From Mimachlamys varia (Eukaryota; Mollusca; Bivalvia; Pectinida; Pectinidae): DNA of 64,000 nucleotides. The notes under the pieces are model-generated. The model ran no database searches, was not told where the DNA came from, and saw only the letters and a list, made by a program, of their open reading frames with translations. Where the stretch lies: the NCBI GenBank assembly GCA_947623455.1, contig OX392527.1, positions 31,240,201-31,304,200 on the forward strand. Reading direction: 5' to 3'. The position numbers were made by a program, and so were the translations under genes. Below, in pieces: positions 11,545 through 22,905 of this stretch (the first letter of the stretch is position 1; every line of letters begins with the position of its first letter).

Positions 11545-14500
11545 CTCAATGTACCACATTCATCTACCATCAAATACCGGGTATCTACAAATTACACAGT
11601 AACACCATCCTACTTTCAAATATCGGGTATATACAAACCACAGTGTAACACCATCCTACTATCATATACCGGGTATCTACAAACCACACTATAACACCAT
11701 CCTTCTATCAAATACCGAGTATCTACATACTACAGTGTAACACCATCCTACTATCATATACCGGGTATATACAAACCACAGTGTAACACCATCCTACTAT
11801 CTAATACCGGAGTATCTACAAACTACAGTGTAACACCATCCTACTATCAAATACCGAGTATCTACATCTACAAACTACAGTGTAACACCATCTTACTATC
11901 AAATACCGGGTATCTACAAACTACACTGTAACACCATCCTACTATCAAATACCGGGTATATACAAACTACAGTGTATCACCATCCTACTATCAAATACCG
12001 GGTATATACAAACTACAGTGTATCACCATCCTACTATCAAATATCGGGTATATACAAACTACAGTGTAACACCATCCTACTATCAAATACCAGGTATATA
12101 CAAACTACACTGTAACACCATTCTACCATCAAATACCGGGTATCTACAAACTACAGTGTAACACCATCTTACTGTTATATACCGGGTATCTACAAAATAC
12201 ACTGTAAAACCATCCTACCATCAAATACCGGGTACATACAAACCACACTGTAACACCATCTTACTTTTAAATATCGGGTATATACAAACCACCATGGAAC
12301 ACCATGTTACTATCATACACCGGGTATCTACAAACTACAGTGTAACACCATCCTACTATCAAATACCGGGTATTTACGAACTACAGTGTAACACCATCCT
12401 ACTATCAAATACCGGGTATCTACAAACTACAGTGTAACACCATCCTACTATCAAATACCGGGTATTTACGAACTACAGTGTAACACCAGCCTACTTTCAA
12501 ATACGGGGTATCTACAAACTACACAGTGTAACACCATCCTACTATCAAATACCGGGTATCTACAAACTACAGTGTAACACCATCCTACTATCAAATACCG
12601 GGTATTAACGAACTACAGTGTAACACCAGCCTACTATCAAATACGGGGTATCTACAAACTACACAGTGTAACACCATCCTACTATCATATACCGGGTATC
12701 TACAAACTACAGTGTAACACCATCCTACTATCAAATACCGGGTATCTACAAACTACAGTGCAACACCATCCCACTATCATATATCGAGTAACTACAAACT
12801 ACAGTGTAACACCATCCTATTATCAAATACCGGGTATCTACAAACTACAGTGTAACACCATCCTACCATCAAATACCGAGTATCTACAATTTACAGTGTA
12901 ACACCATCCTTCTATCAAATACCGAGTATCTACAAATTACAGTGTAACACCATCCTACCATCAAATAACGAGTATCTACAAACTACAGTGTAACACCATC
13001 CTACTATCAAATACCGGGTTTCTACAAACTCAGTGTAACACCATCTTACTATCAAATACCGGGTATATACAAACTACAGTGTAAACCCATCTTAAAATCA
13101 AATACCGGGTATCTACAAACTACAGTGTAACCCCATCCTACTATCAAATACCGGGTATCTACAAACCACACTGCTACACCGTCATACCATCAAATACCAG
13201 GTATCTACAAATTACAGTGTAACACCATTTTACCATAAATACCGGGTATCTACAAATTACAGTGTAACACCATCCTACCATCAAATACCGGGTATCTACA
13301 AACTACAGTGTAACACCATCCTACCATCAAATACCGGGTATCTACAAACCACACCGTAACACCGTCCTACCATCAAATACCGGGTATATACAAACTACAG
13401 TGTAACACCATCCTTCTATCAAATACCGGGTATCTACAAACTACAGTGTAACACCATCCTACCATCAAATGCCGGGTATCTACAAACTACAGTGTAACAA
13501 CATCCTTCTATCAAATACCGGGTATCTACAAACTACAGTGTAACACCATCCTACTATCAAATACCGGGTTTCTACAAACTACAGTGTACCACCATCCTAC
13601 TATCAAATACCGGGTATCTTCAAATTACAGTGTAACACCATCCTACTATCAAATACCGGGTATCTACAAACTACAGTGTAACACCATCCTACTCTCAAAT
13701 ACCGGGTATCTACAAATTACAGTGTAACACCATCCTACCATCAAATACCGAGTATCTACAAACTACAGTGTAACACCATCCTACCATCAAATACTGGGTA
13801 TCTACAAATTACAGTGTAACACCATCCTACCATCAAATACCGGGTATCTACAAACTACAGTGTAACACCATCCTACCATCAAATACCGGGTATCTACAAA
13901 CCACACTGTAACACCATCCTACCATCAAATACCGGGTATCTACAAATTACAGTGTAACACCATCCTACCATCAAATACCGGATATCTACAAATTACAGTG
14001 TAACACCATCCTACCATCAAATACCGGATATCTACAAACTACAGTGTAACACCATCCTACTATCAAATACCGGGTATATACAAACTACACTGTAACACCA
14101 TCTTACTATCAAATACCGGGTATCCACAAGCTACAGTGTAACACCATCCTACTATCAAATACCGGGTATCTACATACTACAGTGTAACACCATCCTACCA
14201 TCAAATACCGGGTATCTACAAACCACACCGTAACACCATCCTACCATCAAATACCGGGTATATACAAACTACAGTGTAACACCATCCTTCTATCAAATAC
14301 CGGGTATCTACAAACTACAGTGTAACACCATCCTACCATCAAATGCCGGGTATCTACAAACTACAGTGTAACAACATCCTTCTATCAAATACCGGGTATC
14401 TACAAACTACAGTGTAACACCATCCTACTATCAAATACCGGGTTTCTACAAACTACAGTGTACCACCATCCTACTATCAAATACCGGGTATCTTCAAATT

Positions 14501-15390
14501 ACAGTGTAACACCATCCTACCATCAAATACCGGGTATCTACAAACTACAGTGTAACACCATCCTACTCTCAAATACCGGGTATCTACAAATTACAGTGTA
14601 ACACCATCCTACCCTCAAATACCGAGTATCTACAAACTACAGTGTAACACCATCCTACCATCAAATACTGGGTATCTACAAATTACAGTGTAACACCATC
14701 CTACCATCAAATACCGGGTATCTACAAACTACAGTGTAACACCATCCTACCATCAAATACCGGGTATCTACAAACCACACTGTAACACCATCCTACCATC
14801 AAATACCGGGTATCTACAAATTACAGTGTAACACCATCCTACCATCAAATACCGGGTATCTACAAATTACAGTGTAACACCATCCTACCATCAAATACCG
14901 GATATCTACAAACTACAGTGTAACACCATCCTACTATCAAATACCGGGTATATACAAACTACACTGTAACACCATCTTACTATCAAATACCGGGTATCCA
15001 CAAGCTACAGTGTAACACCATCCTACTATCAAATACCGGGTATCTACATACTACAGTGTAACACCATCTTACTATCAAATACCGAGTATCTACAAACTAC
15101 AGTGTAACACCATCCTACCATCAAATACCGGGTATCTACAAACTACACTGTGACACCATCCTACTATCAAATATCGGGTACCTACAAATTACAGTGTAAC
15201 ACCCTCATACTATCAAATACCGGGTATCTACAAACTACAGTGTAACACCATCCTACTATCAAATATCGGTTATCTACAAACTACACTGTAACACCATCTT
15301 ACTATCAAATACCGAGTATCTACAAACTACAGTGTAACACCATCCTACCATCAAATACCGGGTATCTACAAAAGACAATGTAACACCATC
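11545..15390. repeat. 46-bp satellite array, about 83 copies
   Basis: The unit reads acaccatcctactatcaa, then ataccgggtatctac, then aaactacagtgta (46 bp). Each copy holds the near-palindrome ATACC-G-GGTAT. Variation is mostly single-base (gggtatc/gagtatc/gggtata; actatc/accatc), with a few short units. Inside it, variant-bearing blocks recur at a distance of 874 bp (19 units), for example gccggg at 13,471 and 14,345 and tatccacaag at 14,121 and 14,995. Stop codons interrupt all frames; it is not coding. Confidence 0.95.
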
Positions 15391-15399
15391 TTCACTATT

Positions 15400-16430
15400 T
15401 GTTTTCGAGTTAAGAAATACATTGTTAGCAGTTACTGAAATGTCAGATAATGCTAGTATTTGTTTTCCAAGATACAACTATAAATATCGTCCATTATCAA
15501 AAATGTCATTGAATGGATTAGATGAGAGTTTGGTGATCCGATACGAGTACCGTCATCAGTGGGAGGTTTCCAGATTGGAAAGGCATCCTAACCATATTCG
15601 TCCTTCTTTGTCTGTCTTCTCACGATGATTTGGAGACAAACAAAGCTAGAGTTGGGACGATAGCTGCTTAACCCTGATTTTCGATGCACGTCCAGGCTAA
15701 TGACCTCTATTCCAACCTACCGGCGTTCCGTGGTGTGATGGTGATAAGCACTATTACGTTGTGTCACGAGTTGTAACCATGGGGACCACTCTGTCACCAT
15801 GGATTTAGCACGTGCAAAACAAACCTGGCCACACGGGTTCTCAGTGACGACCGTCTCGTCAACAATTTGCTAAATGTACTGCTTTATTCCAAGTTTTACA
15901 TTTTATGTGCGGAAAAATGAGATCAGATTGTCGATGGCCTTTGTTTTCGGGACATATTATTGCTTCCATTCAGGCATTATTGGTCCAAATTGCGGTGTAA
16001 TACGTGCTTGTCTCTGTCGATGTCGTATGGAAATTAAATCTGCTCATGGTGGCGGGGAAGCTTGCGGGCGCCATGCAGGGTGTACCTTGGAGTCCCGGAT
16101 GGACAGAATGTCCGAGGCAATCTTGCGTGCTAGCACCAGCTCATCGTCAAGAGTCCAACTGAACTCCGGACATACGCGGGTGTTGTTACATGAAACGTGT
16201 GAAATGTTCAAGTTGATGAGAAGTGGGTATAATTGAAACGCACCGATGTCACCATTACGGGAGGGAGAAACGTATGACATGAGAACACAATCGAATCCAA
16301 GTCACATATGCATCTCTATAATATAGATCTGATGTTGCTGCTATTTTGTGAGCATGATGCAATCACTGCTTTGATGTTTGACCAGTGTTTCGTTTTCGTA
16401 GGACAGGAAGTATTGCAAAGTTTTCATGAC
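15400..16430. other. Gene-free stretch with short open frames
   Basis: A 120-codon plus frame (15,874-16,236) and a 78-codon minus frame (16,044-16,280) overlap each other. Neither shows a domain, signal peptide or splice-supported extension I can identify. I list the stretch as unassigned. Confidence 0.4.
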
Positions 16431-16437
16431 AAAAAGT

Positions 16438-16768
16438 TTTTGGTACAGAGCGATACATGGGCGGCTCCCAAATATTAATAACGTAAAGCATTTGGTACAG
16501 AGCAACCTAAGACGGCTCCCAAGTATTCATAGCGTAAAGCATTTGGTACAGAGCAACCTAAGACGGCTCCAAAGTATTCATAGCGTAAATCATTTGGTAC
16601 AGAGCAACCAAGGACGGCTCTCAAATATTCATAGCGTAAAAGTATTTGGTACAAAGCAACCAAGGACGGCTCCCAAGTATTCATAGCGTAAAGCATTTGG
16701 TACAGAGCAACCAAGGACGGCTCTCAAGTATTCATAGCGTAAAGCATTTGGTACAGAGCAATCCAAGG
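16438..16768. repeat. 51-bp minisatellite, 6-7 copies
   Basis: The unit contains agcgtaaagcatttggtaca followed by gagcaacc-aa-gacggctc and caagtattcat. The period is 51 bp, measured from cgtaaagc at 16,482 and 16,533. Because 51 is a multiple of three, one frame on each strand stays open. These open frames are a by-product of the repeat, not evidence of a gene. Confidence 0.88.
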
Positions 16769-16769
16769 T

Positions 16770-19700
16770 TCTAAATGCATAGATTAAAGAGATTTTACCG
16801 CACCTGACCCTGCTGCTGCTGCTACATTAGTTTAGAAAAAATTGATTTCCACATTTTGGCCCCTAGCAGGTGCAGCATGTGTGTGTGTTACATCATCTTT
16901 CGCGTTAACAAACACCTCTTTTAGAGTACCGAACTTTGACAAGCTTTCAGAAATTAGTGAGTTACCTGGATAAATTCGTTATTTTTAAAGTGAGCTGAAA
17001 AAGAGCCTTTATCGAAGCTCCGTACACCAATGTACGTTATCAGCAATCGTATACATATAGGCAAAACAAAATCAAAATACTTTCAACATGTTCGTGAACG
17101 ATTCAAGAACATATACATCAGTCTCGTGTCTGCCTTGGTCAAGAACAGACACATGTAGCTTTATTAGATACGCCTAGATGTCGTAAATAAACCTGGAAGT
17201 TTCGATGTCTATTTAAATTCTGGTTAATTCGTTTTTAACGTTTTAAATTGAATTTACTTTGTACGACACATAAATACTCCTACACAATCTATAGGCCTAA
17301 GCTTACTTGTCTCATAGACCGCATGGCCTTGCGTAGAACACATTTCTCAGCAACGATTTCGGTTAGCATAGAAAGCAATTACGGTCATTTCCTATAAATA
17401 ATGTATCCAATACCTTGCTCTAAACAGTCATTGAACTGGCAGTTGCTTTCCTTATACTTGAAAGGGAATTTAAAATTTAAATGCTGATTCAATTATGTAT
17501 AGTGTGTGTATGGCGGTGATTGTTCGGTGTATTGGCGGCTTGCCCGTGATTTATCTCACGAGGACCCCGTTATGACGGCCGGGGCCTAATGACGTGTGGG
17601 TAATGGCTCGTGCATTATCGCGAGCTGAAGACATGGTGACGCAGCCTCATTGTTAGCCATTGTCTAGAAGACACGGCGGTCCGTCGTCCTGCCATTGGTC
17701 GTCCGGAACGCCATGTCTGCGGTGTCAAACCGGCCCGTTAATTTCACATAATGGACACGTACGTGATGGATAGTGTCCATAATTGCCACGTTATCATGAA
17801 AAACGTTAACGATACAAAGTTTTCTTTTTTAAGGAAAACAACGTTAAGTATTAGTTATGAAGAAAATTTATGTCAATAATTATTATTTTATGACTTTCAA
17901 AATTCAATAAACGAGGCGGTTCAATATTTATAATTAAAAAGATCTTTCATTTCTCGTGGTTGAATATGCATAAAGAACGGTTAACGTTGCAGCTATATAC
18001 AAGCCCGACTGAAAGGGAAAACAAAGAGCGGCTCTTTTGTAACTTGTAAATATAAACAGCTCACGATGTTTGCATTTGAGAACATGGTACTACTTTTCTC
18101 TGGATTTAGAGCCATATGCTTACATCTACTTCATAATTACCAAAGTCCTTCTCCCTTTACCAAGGTTTTATAACGGCGACCAAGTCCAAATATCCTGCAC
18201 CTGTATTCAGTTGGAACCTAGAGCTAGTACCTAAGGTCGTTGACTTTATTTCTTTAATCAGCATTTACCGAGGTAGTCTACCTGGATTCAGAGATTTCAA
18301 AAAACGTTTGCATAGATTTAACAATAACCACAGGGATTCTCCGAGTTCCTTGACAGTTTACTTAATATATTCATATAATATCTAAAGGTACTTGTACCTA
18401 CCCGAGTCCCAGGGCCACAGAATCTAGCGTACCAAACCATTGTCCTTTGTTTAGTTTGTATAGTTTTTTTTATTGTTGTACGACTCCTAGACAATATTTA
18501 CAAGTCATCTAAGGCCACGTCCGGTTCAGTCTAACCTCAGCTTCGATATCAGCGAAATGATCTGGCAAACTATGATAGGAAATTCACATAACCAGAATTG
18601 TAGCTTACGCCAATCTGAAAGTACTAACCATTATGTTCATGAAGCATGCTTACATCTCGCCAATAAAAGACCGATAACAAGCTTTCAACATGACAGCATT
18701 AAATACGGTGTAATTCAATATCCATCGTTATTTAGATCATAAATCATTACCCATACAGCAGGTTTGCAAACAAATTACAAACGTATCCCAAGAGACTTAT
18801 GGCAATTGTATTTGGATCGTATTCCTCCAACGGAGTTCTGGTATGGCATTTTTATTTGTGTTATTGAGAATTGTGATATCGAAAGGCATGCTAGAATAAA
18901 TAGAATATGCGTACTTATTCGTAGGACTGTATGTTGTTTTACAGACATGCTTGACAGTCGAAATGATCAATTGTCAGAGAGGTCTAGTAGGCTAGGAAAA
19001 CATCGGTAGCTAATTATAAATATCCAGGTACTTCAATCACGTCTAAAGGAAAGGTGTCTGTACAACGAATGGGAATTTTTATGTAAATACCAGTCTAGAA
19101 CAGTGTACTTGGTATTGTATTTATATAAATTGGGATACCAATATATCTTTAAATGAGGAATTTTATGCAGTGTTAGGGTTACACTCTCAAAGGAAAGAGA
19201 CATATTTGGCGTGCGGATTTGTAATCTGATAACGAGAAGACCATGCTACAGAGCTTCGGAAGAAATACAAGGTGATTTGGTGGTCCATTTATCCAGAGAC
19301 GTATAAAGCCTTTATACGTCTCTTAATTTATCCAAACCACGTACATATGTAGTTTGATGTCCTAAAATTTCCCAACAAAGGAAGTACCCATTTTTATTAT
19401 CATTTGTACACCCAACATTAATTTATCACGATTAATCTTGCGTTAAACTAACAAATTATTGTCGTAAATACACTGTAATTTGTTTATATACCTATAGGCG
19501 CGTTGTTAAGCTATGCCATGCATCTGAGCAAGCATGTCAATGCATTGAAGATTCGGTCACACTAGTGGTGTATTTCAGTAGACCGTGGCATTGCTCTCAT
19601 TACTTGTATTACCCATATGCATGGAAAGCTATTCTACTTTAGATTCCATAAAGTGTTTTTTGTACATTGCTGGTATTATCGGTACGCGTCACACGGCCGC

Positions 19701-20155
19701 GGCTGATTGATGACCATATACCCAGTAGACAGTTATCTGTAGAGACTGACTTAATTATGGTGTCACCAACAGCTTCGTGGATATTGCGGGATTGCACATG
19801 ATTCGATTTGTGTGAAAGGCAAGCATGTCGGTTGTTTATTTTATAAACCATCGGTCTGACGGAACAGTGATTGGGTTTGGTGACCCCCTGTAAACCAGGT
19901 TAGTCAGATACAGAGTAAGGCATTCTATAGCCTAGTGATGATAGTGTCGGTCTTCCAAACTGTCTGATGAACATTCCATGTATTCTCATGAACCTTGAAT
20001 CTCCGTGGTCAGCTTGTAATTGTCTCAGTGTTCGGGTTCACAAAAAATCATTGTCTACGACATCATACAAGTTGTCGTCGCGGTTTCGTCCTCATGGTCC
20101 TCTTTAGATCGTATAGAGCCGCACGACCGTGGCTGACTATCACACCGATCCTCGT
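16770..20155. other. Gene-free stretch
   Basis: No coding similarity was found. It holds a relatively GC/CpG-rich block at about 17,500-17,770 in otherwise AT-rich DNA, a perfect palindrome at 19,295-19,323 (listed separately), and short unrelated open frames near 18,560-19,010 and 19,640-19,850. Confidence 0.5.
19295..19323. repeat. 29-bp perfect palindrome
   Basis: Two 14-bp arms (agagacgtataaag and its reverse complement) surround a single central C. 'ttatcca' occurs on both sides just outside the palindrome, as a possible short direct repeat. It could form a stable hairpin or bind a dimeric factor; function unknown. Confidence 0.8.
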
Positions 20156-20159
20156 TACT

Positions 20160-20306
20160 GCACAGAGTACCTTGCTTGGCCATTTCCGGATCCTACAGAA
20201 GCTAATATCACAGAGTACCTTGCTTGGCCATTTCCGGATCCTTCAGAAGCCAATATCACAGAGTACCTTGCTTGGACATTTCCGGATCCTACAGAAGCCA
20301 ATATTT
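20160..20306. repeat. 48-bp tandem repeat, 3 copies
   Basis: Three near-identical copies contain cagagtaccttgcttggc, then catttccggatcct and cagaagc-aatat. The period is 48 bp, so the plus frame stays open through it, giving a 16-residue STLLGHFRILQK-type repeat. No gene context supports translation. Confidence 0.88.
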
Positions 20307-20317
20307 GACTGTTAATT

Positions 20318-20471
20318 GTTGGCTATAGTAGGCTTATATTGGCTATTGGATAGCACACATATTGCCACAGTAGGCTTATGTAGTAGGCTCAAATTTGCTT
20401 TTTTTTTGGATATCACAAATATTGTCGTACAATGTAGTAGGCTAATGTTGGCTACTGTAGGTTAATATTAG
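20318..20471. repeat. Degenerate tandem repeat, left of the LTR element
   Basis: Imperfect repeats built on 'tagtaggct-aa-attggctattgga-atcaca-attg'. The same motif resumes directly after the right LTR (26,754-26,960). The LTR element therefore inserted into, and split, one older degenerate array. Confidence 0.7.
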
Positions 20472-20680
20472 TGTGATGTTTGAGAGGGTATAATAGTCTT
20501 TTCTTGACGGACAACGTATAAAACATACGACATCTTTCTTCTTTACATTTTATTCAATTCTGTACTTTATTACAAAAGAGCTCCCACCAAGGGAGTGAAT
20601 ATTAACAAAAAGAGTTATTTCCCCTTTGACCATTAGCTACTACAACTCTCAAGTGTCCCAGTATAACCATGTACACAACA
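20472..20680 (-). repeat. 3' LTR (relative to the element)
   Basis: A 209-bp direct repeat, apparently identical to 26,545-26,753. On the plus strand it starts tgtgatgtttgagaggg and ends ccatgtacacaaca. No clean polypurine tract is evident next to it at 20,681-20,700 on the coding strand. Confidence 0.95.
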
Positions 20681-21994
20681 TCCGGGCCACAAATCTAAAA
20701 TTTGGAATACATTGAAATTACAAATTTTATCACTAGGCACTGAGAGTTCAATATTAAATGTATATGACCAATTATGACATGGTAAAAGTAAAGTATTCCT
20801 GAATTACATGACTGCAAAGCAAGTTATTACTGACAGGGTAGTGGAAAAAGACACAGTTAAAACTGTCTACATCTTAGCCAAGGAGATGTGCAAATCTCAA
20901 AATATTGATAGAATCATTACATAATCTTATATATCGAAACAATGAAAATACATACACACTCACTTTCAGTCTAAATAAGGCTAGCCATAATAAATTTCAG
21001 AGACTAATTCATTCACAACTATCAGACATTTTCAGCAATCCATACAGAAGATTATATAACACAATTACTGGCTCCACATTAAATATACCTCAAGTGTCAA
21101 ATAATGGTAATTAATACACAGGTTGCAGCAAAACTCAGTTGAATACATCATCCATTCATAACAACAATACTATTGACTGGTATGATATAGGAATACAAAA
21201 TAATATTGTAATTTTGATCATTTTTGGGTTAATAGATTAGTTCAATTGGAAAAGTAATCCATCTAAACATTTAGAATTAAAAATAAATTTCAAAGACAAC
21301 AACACCAACAAATCAACCCTATATGTGATATCCAAATTAATATCCATATTCCATACAATCAATAAGTCATATTCTGGATGATCAATTAGTCATAAATCTT
21401 ACAATCAATAAGCATAATGAAATAAGTATGCAAATAAGTTCATAAACTGGAATAATTGTCATTTGATACAAAGCACACCAATATAACCAGATCAAAGCAA
21501 TTCAATCAACACAATATAGATGGACTAGATGTAATACTAGGCAATCATGTTATATCAATTTAATTATCTTTATAGAAGTAACTTAAGAAATACATAAGGT
21601 ATCCTACAGACTTAGGTTTTTGATAACATCGGGGCAATAAGCATTGGAACAAAACAGTAATTAGGTATTTACTTGCATTGCCAACACTTATACTAAGGTG
21701 CACATGTAAACCAATGAAAAAAATGAGGCGTTAGGGTATCAAACAAACATGGTATGACCAAGGTAAGTCATAAAAGGCATTGACCATTATACTCAAGGTC
21801 AAATAAGTCAAGGTTAAATTATGAAACTTGACATGTATAGCAAAACATAATCCTTTGCACAATTTTATAACAAATAATCCATTATGAAAAGTAAGCAAAT
21901 TAGAAACTAATTTGAAACATGAACGGTTAGAGCACTAATATAAGATATAATGGTGTCTGAACAACAAATGTCATTTAAGTGTTCAAAGTTTCAC
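20681..21994 (-). other. Non-coding 3' part of the LTR element
   Basis: AT-rich sequence between the end of the integrase frame and the 3' LTR. No env-like frame is present: no signal peptide or membrane segment in any frame over 70 codons. Confidence 0.6.
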
Positions 21995-22905
21995 TTATGG
22001 TACAAAAGGAGGTGGTCGGTTCTGGATGGATTTCTGAGCCTTCGTATTCAGAGCTGATGGCAAAACCCAGATAGCATTTTGTGCAGGTTCTCCTGTTAAT
22101 TGAACAAGATAGTGTATCCCTTGTGGGGTATGTTTTTGAGCAATCACACGTTTGATTTTATGATGTCCATCGGTGTCAGATGAGACAGATGAATGAACAT
22201 CCGCAACAGGATCCACATGATGTTGATCACGAAAACGCAAGGGTTTCTTACAATCTCTCTTTGGACGGGAAGGAACAGGAATGACATCATTTGTAGTAGC
22301 ATGATGGGTAGATTGGACCACACTATCAGAAGTCAGAGACTCTGGAGAACTGGAAGATTCACTAGACATACACACTTCTGGCTCTGGGTTCGAACCATCC
22401 TCAACCAGGGTGGCTTGAGGCCAGGAAATTGTTTGTGTGGCACAACTTTGGGAAAGAACTGATTTGTTTGACGAGACCACACGGAAGAATGCATCGGGTG
22501 TTGGCTGACGAACATATGCAAGTTTCAACCGGTCCACATGAACAGGCGATTTGGCGACTTTCCTAGTTGCTGGATCTATTAAAGTCACTAAATGTGGAGA
22601 GTCAACAGAATGCACCACAAAAACTCCAGCATACAAATTTTGAAGCTTGTAGCCAGCACCAGCAGGCTGCTTATGAAGAAAGACGTAGTCCCCTACAGCG
22701 AGATGGAGTGGTCTGGTATTGGAATTGGCACTTTCAAGCATAGTAGCTTTGGATTGTTCAACATTGGCCAGCATTACCTCACGAACAGTAGTCAAACGGA
22801 GGCTCAAATTCCTCATGTAGGCATGCATCGTCCTGGGCAATCCATGAATATCTGCGGGTGGTATATGTGTAGACAGGGGAAAGCGGGGTCTCTGTCCAAA
22901 TATGA
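21995..22905 (-). pseudogene. Integrase C-terminus with chromodomain-like tail
   Basis: The frame from 22,840 to 21,995 encodes 281 residues from its first Met, but its similarity starts upstream near 22,905. That fits the missing end of the integrase frame after a one-base shift. It includes a VGDYVFLHKQPAGAGYKLQ-type GPY/F-like module (about residues 50-70) and a Ser/Pro-rich linker. Near the C-terminus, IKRVIAQKHTPQGIHYLVQL is followed by IWVLPSAL, which looks like a chromodomain fold as in other gypsy integrases. This tail is thought to guide insertion to chromatin in the chromovirus lineage; here that is inference from similarity by eye. Confidence 0.75.

Noticed and set aside
11545..15390. 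Possible CRISPR array (regular short repeats)
   Set aside because: The whole 46-bp unit repeats without variable spacers, in a eukaryotic context. It is a satellite.
15874..16280. Possible novel gene (120-codon plus frame, 78-codon minus frame)
   Set aside because: The frames overlap antisense to each other and show no domain, no signal peptide and no supporting splice sites. Left as unassigned.
16426..16714. Open frames on both strands across the 51-bp array
   Set aside because: A period divisible by three keeps frames open automatically; there is no independent coding signal.
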